Positions 19,232 through 27,127 of a stretch of DNA of 64,000 nucleotides are shown piece by piece. Within the stretch, counting starts at the first letter, position 1. Each line of letters begins with the position of its first letter. Source of the stretch: Catalinimonas alkaloidigena (GTDB lineage Bacteria > Bacteroidota > Bacteroidia > Cytophagales > Flexibacteraceae); contig NZ_FNFO01000009.1 of assembly GCF_900100765.1 (NCBI RefSeq), positions 62,001 through 126,000 on the forward strand. Reading direction: 5' to 3'. The position numbers and the translations under genes are program-made. The notes beneath the pieces were generated by a model that was not told the DNA's origin, did not search any database, and saw only the letters and a program-made list of their open reading frames with translations.

Positions 19232-19489
19232 CTACGGCGCGCGGTTTGCGTTGCGGTCGGCGATCAGGCCGTAGCCCGCGATCAGCGCCCACGCTCCGTT
19301 GAGGAACGCCGCCGGCAGGGACTTGTCGTACAGGGTGTTGAGGGTCAGCAGCACGCCGCCCAGGATGTTGCAGAGGTGATAGGCGAGGGAGGTGGACGTC
19401 CACCGTTTGGTCACGAGCAGAAAATACGCCAGCAAGTACAGCAACGTACCGAGCCACCCGAACAAGGTCATGATCGCCTGCCCCGTCAT
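19232..19489 (-). CDS. Small CBU_0592-like membrane protein
   Basis: An 85-residue protein with three hydrophobic helices (GWLGTLLYLLAYFLLV, a middle NILGGVLLTLNTLY segment and a C-terminal FLNGAWALIAGYGLI). It resembles the short CBU_0592-type membrane family, whose function is unknown. I start it at 19489, where its ATG overlaps the TGA of the upstream phosphatase by the sequence ATGA, indicating translational coupling; a longer frame upstream only shadows that gene. An internal ATG at 19471 is possible. As the last gene of the SusC operon it could assist the phosphatase, but this is only inferred from coupling. Confidence 0.75.
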   Translation of the reverse strand: MTGQAIMTLFGWLGTLLYLLAYFLLVTKRWTSTSLAYHLCNILGGVLLTLNTLYDKSLPAAFLNGAWALIAGYGLIADRNANRAP

Positions 19490-20739
19490 GGGGTGGGCGA
19501 TTTGGTGACGCGTACCCAGCGGTTGACTGCGTTGTGCGAACCTTCCAGCACCACCTTGTAGAACTCGGACGGCAGCGTCGAAACGTCCAGCGTGTACGCT
19601 TCTTTCTTCAGGGGAACGGTCGCCAGGCGTTGGTAAGCATCCTGTTGTCCGCGGTCCTTGACATGATTCGTGGTGCTGACCCACACCTGCACGTCGCCTT
19701 TTTTCTCAAGCGCGTTCCACGAAAGCTGGAGCTTCCCGTTCTGGTACTGCACCTGTGGATCGGTGAGCGATACCGGGCCGGTCAGCGGCACGCCGTCGAG
19801 TTCGAGCAACGTCGCGCGCGGCACGTCGATGCCCAGGAACCGCGTCATCGTGGGCAGGATGTCGACCATGCCCGGTTGGTCGTTGTGGAAATGGGGGTTC
19901 AGGTCCTTCAGATTGGTCGTGATCCAGATTGTCCGCTCCCGCTCCGATTGGCCGCCGTGGTCTTTGCCGGTTTTCGCGTCGCGGCCGTGGTCCGTCGTAA
20001 TCAGAATCATCCACTCTTCGCCAAAGCGTTGTTGCCGTTCCTGAAGGGCGGCCCAGATGCGCCCGACCTGTTGGTCTACGATCTCGACGGCACGCGTCTG
20101 TTGCGGACTATCGCCGAAGCGGTGGCCCATGTCGTCGGTGTATTCCAGGTAGACCCACGACAGGTCCGGCCCTTCTGCGCGCAGATAACGCGCGGCCTCG
20201 TCGGTTACCAGTTCGTCGATCTGATGAATGTATTCACTCTGGCGGTCGTGCGGAAAGCGGACGGTGTCCAGCTCAAACCCGTCGAAATCGTAATCGACCT
20301 GCACATGTCCTGTCGCGGCCAGCCCTTCGCCAATCAGCTTGGTGCGGTTGTCGAGCCAGGTGGAGAACACGGCCGTCTTCTTGTCCGGGTACTGATCTTT
20401 GAACAACCGGAAGATGGTGGGGTAGTGGTAGTTGGGGTCTTTGATGCCGTTGCCCCACACGTTGTGTTTGTTGGCCCACGTACCGGTCAGCAGACTGTTG
20501 TAACCCACGGCCGAAATGGTCGGCGTTTCCGAGTAGCCGCCCGCTTCGCCGCCCGTGTAAGCGCGGGTGTAACCCCCGACTTTCGCAATGGCATCCAGGT
20601 GGGGCGTGGGCACCTTCTCCACGACGTCGGCCGGAATGCCGTCTACGATGATGAAAACCGCTTTGCGGGGGGAGGTTTGTGCCCGTAGCCCGCCCCCAAG
20701 CAGGAGCAGGCCAATGGACAGAAGAAATGCTTTTTGCAT
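19486..20739 (-). CDS. Secreted alkaline phosphatase superfamily enzyme (phosphodiesterase/NPP type)
   Basis: A 417-residue enzyme exported by the signal peptide MQKAFLLSIGLLLLGGGLRA. Metal-site motifs match the nucleotide pyrophosphatase/phosphodiesterase branch: VDGIPADV, the nucleophile loop PTISAVGYNSLLTG, YTDDMGHRFG and TTDHGRDAKTGKDHGG. The usual threonine nucleophile position appears to be Ser in this loop. A C-terminal beta domain of about 90 residues follows residue 325. It should hydrolyse phosphate mono- or diesters in the periplasm. It lies downstream of a SusC/SusD pair, separated by a 16-base palindrome, and the substrate is probably the organophosphate imported by that pair. 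Confidence 0.88.
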   Translation of the reverse strand: MQKAFLLSIGLLLLGGGLRAQTSPRKAVFIIVDGIPADVVEKVPTPHLDAIAKVGGYTRAYTGGEAGGYSETPTISAVGYNSLLTGTWANKHNVWGNGIKDPNYHYPTIFRLFKDQYPDKKTAVFSTWLDNRTKLIGEGLAATGHVQVDYDFDGFELDTVRFPHDRQSEYIHQIDELVTDEAARYLRAEGPDLSWVYLEYTDDMGHRFGDSPQQTRAVEIVDQQVGRIWAALQERQQRFGEEWMILITTDHGRDAKTGKDHGGQSERERTIWITTNLKDLNPHFHNDQPGMVDILPTMTRFLGIDVPRATLLELDGVPLTGPVSLTDPQVQYQNGKLQLSWNALEKKGDVQVWVSTTNHVKDRGQQDAYQRLATVPLKKEAYTLDVSTLPSEFYKVVLEGSHNAVNRWVRVTKSPTP

Positions 20740-20818
20740 GATCAGGAAAGGTACCAGATGGTGAAGGATGTTGTCATTGAGTGGAGGAGTGCAGCGATTT
20801 GTGGTTCATCCGTAATGA

Positions 20819-20860
20819 GCATTCGTAGCGACGGGCACTGAATTCCGTCGCTACGAATGC
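20819..20860. repeat. Perfect 16-base palindrome (REP-like) between susD and phosphatase genes
   Basis: Arms GCATTCGTAGCGACGG (20819-20834) and CCGTCGCTACGAATGC (20845-20860) are perfect inverted copies around a ten-base spacer. No T-run follows on either strand. It sits inside an operon, in a 143-base gap. It looks like a dispersed palindromic element or an mRNA-stability hairpin that would lower expression of the downstream phosphatase relative to SusCD. Confidence 0.7.
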
Positions 20861-20882
20861 GCCCCGCCCCATGCACTCTGCG

Positions 20883-22679
20883 CTACTCCCAGCCGAAAAG
20901 CTGACTCAGGTTGGGGTTCAGCCGCACCTCGGCCTGCGGAATCGGGCGGTAGTAGTATTTCGGTGCCACAAACGTACCCCGATCGGCCGTAACCTGGACG
21001 GTACCCGAGGTGCCGTTTTTCAGAAAGACGGAGGCATCCTGCCCGAGGGTACCGGCGCGGTAGTAGATCAGCGGGACGCCCAGGCCGTTGGTTTCTTTCG
21101 TGTCGGGGATAGACTCCGAGGCGGCAATGAGCATGATGTCCGGTTCGCCGTCGCCCGTCAGGTCGTGTTTGCCCAGGCCCGAAAAATAAAGTCCCTCCGG
21201 CTCTTTTTCAAACAAGTGACCGGCGGCCCAGCGCATCAGGTCGTCGTAGCGATACCCTTCCAGTCCCAGCTCTACGCGGCGTTCCCGGCGGATTTCCAGC
21301 AGTTCGGCGCGTTGCGCAGACGTGATGTTCGGGTAGCGGTCGGCCTGTACCGGATCGACTTCCGGGTTCATCGCCAGGTGCGGCATGCCCACCCGGTCAC
21401 GCAGCAGATTTACCGTCAGGTCCAGGTCGCCCTGCGTCAGTTCGCCCAGCTCGGCACGTGCCTCGGCGTAGGTCAACAGCACTTCGGCATAGCGGTAGAC
21501 CGGCACATCGACCGAGTTGCGCACCGTCTGGTCGGTCGAGTTCATAAAGCCCTTGATCTGGTGGTAGCCCGAGAAATTTTTCGCGAGCTGCTGTACGTAG
21601 AGGCCCCCGCCCTGCGAATAGGTGCTGGTGAAAATCAGTTCCCAACCCGGGTAAGCATAGCTCTGGCTCAGGCGCGGATCGCGGTTGGCAAATTCGGCCA
21701 CAAACTCGTTCGTTTCGTAGCCGGGCTGGCGCGTGTAAAAGGAGCCGTCGGCCATCAGGTAGGTCTGCACCAGGTCTTTCACCGGATTGTACTCGTAGTT
21801 GCCGAAGCCGTATTCCCACCAGCCGCTGTTCAGGAGGTTGTCCTCGTAATACCGCCCCAGAATCACTTCCGAATTTCCCGCCAGGCTGGTCTGGTTAAAC
21901 AGGTTCAGGTAATCTTGGTCGGGGTGGCCGGTCGAGTAGAGTGCAAAGCCGCCGTTGTCCATGATGTCTTTCGCCACGTCGCGCGCCGTACGGAGGAAGT
22001 CGTCGGCTGTGGCCTGCAAGTCCAGCTCGGGGTGGTAGGTCCGGAAGGTGCCTTCGTAGAGCGCAAAGCGCGCAAAATCAGTTTTGACGACCCATCCGTT
22101 TACAGCCCCCGCTGCGGACGTGGGGTCGACGTGCTCGGCTGCAAACCGGTAATCTTCCATGATCCGCTCCACCACAAACGCCCGCGGATCACGCGGCTTC
22201 ATCAGCAGCTCTTCTTCGTTCGTAGAGATCACTTCGTCGTACCAGGGCACGTCAGAATACCGCTTTACCTTGTTGGCGTAAAAGCGGGCCCGGAAAAAAC
22301 GCGCCAGCCCCTCGAAATGGTCCAGGCGTTCCTGCGAAAGCTGGGCGCGCTGGAAGTTTTCCAGGAAGAAGTTGATGTCGCGCAGGCTGCTCCAGTCCCA
22401 GCCGCTGGTAAGGGTTTGGGACGAAGGCGCAGAAATCATCATCGTTTTCAGTTCGGTCACCCCCGTGGTGGCGGCGTTGTCGGTGGCTGCATCGGCCGTG
22501 TAGAGGCCGATTCCCGGAAAATCGTACAGGTTGTAGAGGTACATGGCGAGGTCTTCTTCCGTGTTGAAGAAGTTCTCCTGGTTGATTTGCGTTTCCGGAA
22601 ATTTGTCGAGAAAATCGTCGTTGCAGGCCGTCAGGGTGGCGGCCAGGGCAACGCTTAAGAGTAGGGAACGAGAGTTCAT
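20883..22679 (-). CDS. SusD/RagB-family outer-membrane lipoprotein
   Basis: A 598-residue surface lipoprotein with lipobox LAATLTACN. The mature protein starts with the typical FLDKFPETQINQENFFNTEED segment of RagB/SusD proteins, and ends with the helical region (RRERRVELGLEGYRYDDLMRW) that is diagnostic of the family. It caps the SusC barrel and binds the substrate at the cell surface. It lies 12 bases after the SusC gene. No glycoside hydrolase is nearby, and the next gene is a phosphatase, so the cargo need not be a glycan. Confidence 0.95.
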   Translation of the reverse strand: MNSRSLLLSVALAATLTACNDDFLDKFPETQINQENFFNTEEDLAMYLYNLYDFPGIGLYTADAATDNAATTGVTELKTMMISAPSSQTLTSGWDWSSLRDINFFLENFQRAQLSQERLDHFEGLARFFRARFYANKVKRYSDVPWYDEVISTNEEELLMKPRDPRAFVVERIMEDYRFAAEHVDPTSAAGAVNGWVVKTDFARFALYEGTFRTYHPELDLQATADDFLRTARDVAKDIMDNGGFALYSTGHPDQDYLNLFNQTSLAGNSEVILGRYYEDNLLNSGWWEYGFGNYEYNPVKDLVQTYLMADGSFYTRQPGYETNEFVAEFANRDPRLSQSYAYPGWELIFTSTYSQGGGLYVQQLAKNFSGYHQIKGFMNSTDQTVRNSVDVPVYRYAEVLLTYAEARAELGELTQGDLDLTVNLLRDRVGMPHLAMNPEVDPVQADRYPNITSAQRAELLEIRRERRVELGLEGYRYDDLMRWAAGHLFEKEPEGLYFSGLGKHDLTGDGEPDIMLIAASESIPDTKETNGLGVPLIYYRAGTLGQDASVFLKNGTSGTVQVTADRGTFVAPKYYYRPIPQAEVRLNPNLSQLFGWE

Positions 22680-22691
22680 GGGAAGGAGAGA

Positions 22692-25600
22692 TCAGAAGTT
22701 AACGTTGAGACCGACCGAATAACGACGCTGGAACGGATAACCGAAGCCGTTGCCGACGCGGTCGGGGCTCTGGCCGGGATCGGTGTAGATGTTGGTGTTG
22801 ACCGCTTCCGGATCGTATAATTTCTTCAGGGCCGACCATTCGGTGAGGTTGTCGCCGCTGACGAAGATGCGCAGGCTGGCAATCTTCCAGCGGTCGGTGA
22901 GCGCCGTCGGCAGCGTGTACCCGACGGTGACGTTTTTCAGGCGCAGGTAGGCCGCGTTGAGCAGGTACTGCGTCTGCGGAATAGCCAGCCCCTGCGCCTG
23001 GTCGATGCGCGTACCCAGGTTGCGGTCGGCCAACCACGCTTGCAGAATGGGATACGCCGCGTCCAGATTCTGCTGGGCCAGTCCGGCGTCGAGGTACGAC
23101 TGCGAGTGCCGGGCCTGATCGGCCGCGCTCTCGTCGGCCGGTCGGTAGAAATCCAACAAATGCTGGTAGCCCCCGCCGTACGGCTGCTGGTAGAATCCCC
23201 AGTAGAGGTAATCGAGGGGATAGTAGTCGCGCTTGCCGATGCCCTGGAAGAACACCCGCGCGTCGAAGCCTTTCCAGTTCGCGCTCAGGTCCAGGCCGTA
23301 CTGCAGGCGGGGCGTCGCGTTCCCGATGACCGACAGGTCTTTCGTGTCGTCGAGGGTGTACCCTTTTTCAATAACGCCGTTGCCGTCGAGGTCCTGGTAG
23401 CGTGGCCAGCCGGGCACGATGGACAGCGCTCCCCACGGGATGATCGACGTTTGATCCAGGGTAGCGATCTGGTCTTCGGTCTCGAACAGACCGTCGTTCT
23501 TCAGGCCCCAGATCTCGCCCAGTTCCATGCCTTTGTAGTATTGCAGGATGCTCCCGCTCGGGTTGTCGAATCGGGTAATGGTGGAGCGGCTGTCGGACAG
23601 CACCATCCGGGCGTTGAACGAGAACGGGCTGTTGGCGACGGCAAAATTGGTGCGATACAGCAGCGACGCTTCCCAGCCGTTGGTGCGCAGGTCGGCGGCA
23701 TTTTCGCGCGGTTCCGAGGCGCCCAGAACCCCCGGTAGCTCTTTGCCAAGCGTCAGCATGCCCAGCGTATTGCGCTGGTACACATCGACGTTGAGGTTCA
23801 GCCGGTCGTTGAACAGACCCAGGTCCAGCCCGACGTTGGCGGTGTTGACTTTCTCCCACGTGTAGTTGGGGGAAACCAGCCCCGGTGCGTGAATGGCGTA
23901 AGGTCGTGCGCCGCCGATCAGGTAACTCTGCAGGTACGCCTCCATCGACGGAACGTACCCGTAGTTGAGGTAGCTGCCGCCCGCGTCGACGATCAGCTGG
24001 TTGCCGAGCGACCCGTACGAAGCCCGCAGCTTCAGGAGACTGAGCGTACCTGCAAGCGGTTGCATGAACGGCTCCTGCGAAATATTCCAGGCCGCCGACG
24101 CCGACGGGAAAAATCCGAAGCGCTTTTCGCGTGGGAAACGGGACGAGCCGTCGTAGCGCCCGTTCAGCTCGAAGATGTAGCGATTTTTCAGGATGTAGTT
24201 CAGGCGGTAGAACGCGCCGCGCAGGGCGTAGGTATCGACGTAATCGTTCGCGGTGCTCTCGCCGGTCGCGAGTTCCAGCACCGGGAACGAAGGCGAAATG
24301 ATGCCGAGCTTCTGGGCACTGAACGCTTCGAGCCGGAACGATTCTTCGTTGAAACCGGCCAGCGCGGTGAAAGAATGCACACCCCAGTCTTTTTGCAGCG
24401 TGGCGTACACGTTCAACACGTTGTAGTTCTCAAACTCCGCGTAGCGATAAACCGAACTCGAACCTTCCTGGCGCACGTCCCCGGGGCCGTAACCGATCAG
24501 GTAGGGCGTCTGGTAGCTTTTGTAGTTCTCGTTGCGGCGGCGGTAAGTGTAGTCGGCGTTGACTTTCAGGAGTTTCTGCCAGAACGAAAGCTCTACGTTG
24601 AACTGCGTCTGGATCGAAGTGTTTTCATCCGTGGTTTCCCCACCGTCCAGAATGCTGGCCGCGGCGCGCCCTACGGCCGTGTTCGCCCAGGTGCCGTCGG
24701 GGTTCTGGTCCCAGGACGTAGGGAAGAAATTGTACGTGTCGAACAGGCTGAACTGCGCGGGCGTGTCGCGGACCGTCTTGGACAGAAAGGTGTTGTTGCC
24801 CAGCCGCAACCACGGGTACGCGTCGTACGACACCTTGCTGCGGAAACTGTACCGGTCGAAGTAGTCGTCGCGGATCGACAGGGCGCTGTTTTGCCGGTTG
24901 TAGTTCCCCGACAGGAAGTAATTGACCGTCTGGTCGGCATTGGCCCCGCTGACCGACAGATCATGGTTGTGCGAGAACGTGTAGTCGGACAGAAAATAGC
25001 GTGCCCAGTCGCGGTTGCCCATGTACTCCCACTGGGTGGGGTCAGTCGGGTTGATGCGCACGCCCGGTACCGACGACGGGTCGTTCGAGCGTTGCCGGGC
25101 GTACTCGTAAAACTGGTCGCTGTAGTTCACGTTGTCCCACGGCGTGTTGTCGGTCGAGGTTTCCAGCAGACGGGAGAAAATGTACGGGTCGGTGATGCGG
25201 TCGGGCAGCACGGTCGCTTTGCCCCAGGTCAGGTTGTTGCCGTAGTTGATGTGGACGCCCGGTTTCTGGCCCGTTTTGGTCGTGATCAGAATCACGCCGA
25301 AGGCGGCGCGGGCTCCGTAGATGGCGGCCGCCGAGGCATCTTTAATCACCGAATAGGTGGCGACGTCTTGCGGTGCCAGGCGGTTCAGGTCGGCCGAACT
25401 GGACGGAACGCCGTCGATCAGAATGAGCGGGCCGCCCCCGTTGATCGAGGTGATGCCTCGGATGTTAATGTTGGCGGCCTGCCCCGGCTCACCGGAGTTG
25501 AACTGCACGTTCAGGTTGGGCACCAGCCCCTGCAACCCCTGCGAAACGTTGGCGATGGGGCGACTTTCCAGGGCTTTGGCGTCGATCTGATCGACGGCCC

Positions 25601-25955
25601 CCGAGAGGTTGACTTTCTTTTCGGTGCCGAAGCCGATGACCACCACGTCCTGCAACTGCGCGACGTCCTCTTCCAGCGTCACGTCGAGCGTGGAGCGGCC
25701 GTTGAGTGGCACTTCCTGAGACAGAAAGCCCACGTACGAAAACACCAGCGTCGCGTCCGGGCCGGAGGGCGTCAACTGAAAGCGCCCCTCCAGGTCGGTA
25801 ATGGTGCCTCGGGTGCTGCCTTTTTCCAGCACCGAAACGCCGATCAGCGCTTCGCCGGAGAGGTCTTTGACCGTGCCGGTGACCTGCGCCTGCGCCCCCA
25901 GCGCAACCCCAAAAAGCAGCAGGCACACCGTCCAAAATCGGTAGTAATTTTTCAT
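22692..25955 (-). CDS. SusC/RagA-family TonB-linked outer-membrane transporter
   Basis: A 1087-residue receptor with signal peptide ending GAQAQ, a carboxypeptidase-regulatory domain (about 24-100), a TonB box-like DVVVIGFGT, plug with the SusC-type LILIDGVPSS and IYGARAAFGVILITTK motifs, and a barrel that ends in NVNF with a terminal Phe. It lacks an N-terminal STN domain, so it is unlikely to signal through an anti-sigma factor. The divergent TetR gene 186 bases away is the obvious regulator. With SusD, a phosphatase and a small membrane protein it forms a four-gene leftward operon. Confidence 0.95.
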   Translation of the reverse strand: MKNYYRFWTVCLLLFGVALGAQAQVTGTVKDLSGEALIGVSVLEKGSTRGTITDLEGRFQLTPSGPDATLVFSYVGFLSQEVPLNGRSTLDVTLEEDVAQLQDVVVIGFGTEKKVNLSGAVDQIDAKALESRPIANVSQGLQGLVPNLNVQFNSGEPGQAANINIRGITSINGGGPLILIDGVPSSSADLNRLAPQDVATYSVIKDASAAAIYGARAAFGVILITTKTGQKPGVHINYGNNLTWGKATVLPDRITDPYIFSRLLETSTDNTPWDNVNYSDQFYEYARQRSNDPSSVPGVRINPTDPTQWEYMGNRDWARYFLSDYTFSHNHDLSVSGANADQTVNYFLSGNYNRQNSALSIRDDYFDRYSFRSKVSYDAYPWLRLGNNTFLSKTVRDTPAQFSLFDTYNFFPTSWDQNPDGTWANTAVGRAAASILDGGETTDENTSIQTQFNVELSFWQKLLKVNADYTYRRRNENYKSYQTPYLIGYGPGDVRQEGSSSVYRYAEFENYNVLNVYATLQKDWGVHSFTALAGFNEESFRLEAFSAQKLGIISPSFPVLELATGESTANDYVDTYALRGAFYRLNYILKNRYIFELNGRYDGSSRFPREKRFGFFPSASAAWNISQEPFMQPLAGTLSLLKLRASYGSLGNQLIVDAGGSYLNYGYVPSMEAYLQSYLIGGARPYAIHAPGLVSPNYTWEKVNTANVGLDLGLFNDRLNLNVDVYQRNTLGMLTLGKELPGVLGASEPRENAADLRTNGWEASLLYRTNFAVANSPFSFNARMVLSDSRSTITRFDNPSGSILQYYKGMELGEIWGLKNDGLFETEDQIATLDQTSIIPWGALSIVPGWPRYQDLDGNGVIEKGYTLDDTKDLSVIGNATPRLQYGLDLSANWKGFDARVFFQGIGKRDYYPLDYLYWGFYQQPYGGGYQHLLDFYRPADESAADQARHSQSYLDAGLAQQNLDAAYPILQAWLADRNLGTRIDQAQGLAIPQTQYLLNAAYLRLKNVTVGYTLPTALTDRWKIASLRIFVSGDNLTEWSALKKLYDPEAVNTNIYTDPGQSPDRVGNGFGYPFQRRYSVGLNVNF

Positions 25956-25980
25956 GGGAGGTGAGTATGGAATGAGGCAG

Positions 25981-25988
25981 CAAACATA
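25981..25988 (-). promoter_or_regulatory. -7 promoter box of the SusC operon
   Basis: On the minus strand TATGTTTG matches TAnnTTTG exactly, 25 bases before the SusC ATG. A weak TTTC element lies 23 bases upstream (26012-26015) in the -33 position. Confidence 0.5.
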
Positions 25989-26067
25989 GAAGTGGCATGT
26001 TAACTCATGATGAAACCGACATTAAGAATCCGGGAATATTGATTTAACATTCATTCAATTTATTTTC

Positions 26068-26081
26068 AGGGATGAATCCCT
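26068..26081. promoter_or_regulatory. Palindromic operator candidate at the TetR promoter
   Basis: AGGGAT and ATCCCT are perfect arms around GA. The palindrome touches the -7 box that begins at 26081, so a bound protein would block RNA polymerase. Autorepression by the TetR protein is the natural reading, by analogy with the family. Confidence 0.5.
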
Positions 26082-26088
26082 ATTTTTG
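26081..26088 (+). promoter_or_regulatory. -7 promoter box of the TetR gene
   Basis: TATTTTTG matches TAnnTTTG exactly and lies 53 bases before the TetR ATG. No clear -33 element is seen; the region upstream is A+T-rich and overlaps the palindrome. Confidence 0.5.
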
Positions 26089-26141
26089 ATGCGACGGGCA
26101 GGTCACTGCACCTGCCAACGCCACCACCAACCCCGCACGCT

Positions 26142-26762
26142 ATGGGACGAAAAAGTCTGAAAGACGAACGCCAGAAAAAGATCATCAAAGCTTTTTACCG
26201 GGTCGCGAAAAAGGAAGGAATCGAAAATACCTCGTTTGCCAAGGTGGCCAAGGTGCTGGAGATGCCCCCGAGCCTGTTGGTGCATTATGTCAACTCCAAA
26301 GAAGAGCTGTTGCTGGGGCTGATCGATTTTATTCTGGAAAAATACCGGGCGATTTACCAACCCGCGCCGCAGCGCGAGGGCGATGCGCTGGAACGGCTCG
26401 TCTCCATTCTCGACAACATCTTTTCCCGCAAGTGGAACCGGCTGATCGACGACGGCGTCTTTTACAGTTGCTTTGCGCTCGTGTTCCGCGACCCGCGCAT
26501 CCGCACCAAATTCCGGGAACTGCACCTCGTGTTGCGGCAATGGCTCGCCGAGACCATTCAGGCGTGTATGGACCAGGGCGTGTTGACGGTGCAGGATGCC
26601 ACCCACACCGCCGACCTGATTTTTGTCATTTCCGACGGAGCGTATTACTACCTCAGCCTGATCGACGACGAGGCAGCGTACCAGGAACGGCTGCAGGCGT
26701 ATCGTCAGGAAGCGTTCCGGTTACTACAACTCGACGAACTCAACGTGCCCTCCAGGGAGTAA
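26142..26762 (+). CDS. TetR/AcrR-family transcriptional regulator
   Basis: A 206-residue regulator. The N-terminal DNA-binding domain (residues about 8-55) shows the TetR pattern: RQKKIIKAFYRVAKKEGIENTSF, helix-turn-helix, then LLVHYVNSKEELL. The C-terminal ligand domain is not recognisable by sequence, as usual. The gene is divergent from the SusC operon, with a palindrome over its own promoter, so it probably represses itself and perhaps the SusC-SusD-phosphatase operon. It converges with the AtuA operon and shares no promoter with it, which makes control of that operon less likely. Confidence 0.9.
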   Translation: MGRKSLKDERQKKIIKAFYRVAKKEGIENTSFAKVAKVLEMPPSLLVHYVNSKEELLLGLIDFILEKYRAIYQPAPQREGDALERLVSILDNIFSRKWNRLIDDGVFYSCFALVFRDPRIRTKFRELHLVLRQWLAETIQACMDQGVLTVQDATHTADLIFVISDGAYYYLSLIDDEAAYQERLQAYRQEAFRLLQLDELNVPSRE

Positions 26763-26815
26763 ATGCTGCGGCCAGACTTTGGGCGTGGAAGCGGAAACGT
26801 GTCCCTGTAAAAAAG

Positions 26816-27127
26816 CTACCGCTCGATTTCCATTTCCAGCAGGGCATAGCTCAGGGTTTTGCCGTGGGTATCCATCGCCAGCGATGTGGTAACGCCTCCC
26901 AGCAGCGCCCGTTCGCAGACAAACTGGAGCGCGGGCAGGCGGGGGAGTTCGTAGCGCGTGATGTTCCCGTCCACGATGCCCTGCAGGTGCTGTTTGACCG
27001 CTTCGGCCGTGCAGTGGGTGCGCAGCAGTTCGTAATCCTCCTCCCGGTACGGAATCAGCGAGAGGGTCAACGTGTTGCCTTTGTCGCCTGCCCGGCTGTG
27101 TGCGAGGTCGTAGAGTTTGGTTTTCAT
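26816..27127 (-). CDS. AtuA-related small partner protein
   Basis: A 103-residue protein that begins LYDLAHSRAGDKGNTLTLSL, the characteristic opening of the small AtuA-associated family, and continues with RYELPRLPALQFV. In other bacteria this domain is either fused to the C terminus of AtuA-type DUF1446 proteins or encoded right after them. Here its ATG overlaps the AtuA stop codon (ATGA at 27124-27127), so the two are translationally coupled and likely form one complex. The precise chemistry is not established. Confidence 0.85.
   Translation of the reverse strand: MKTKLYDLAHSRAGDKGNTLTLSLIPYREEDYELLRTHCTAEAVKQHLQGIVDGNITRYELPRLPALQFVCERALLGGVTTSLAMDTHGKTLSYALLEMEIER

Noticed and set aside
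20883-22658. Antisense frame of 595 residues opposite the SusD gene
   Set aside because: It mirrors the codon structure of SusD and shows no domain, while SusD has lipobox and family motifs.
23889-25964. Antisense frame of 691 residues opposite the first SusC gene
   Set aside because: The translation is rich in Arg, Val and Gln without domains; it is a shadow of the SusC reading frame.
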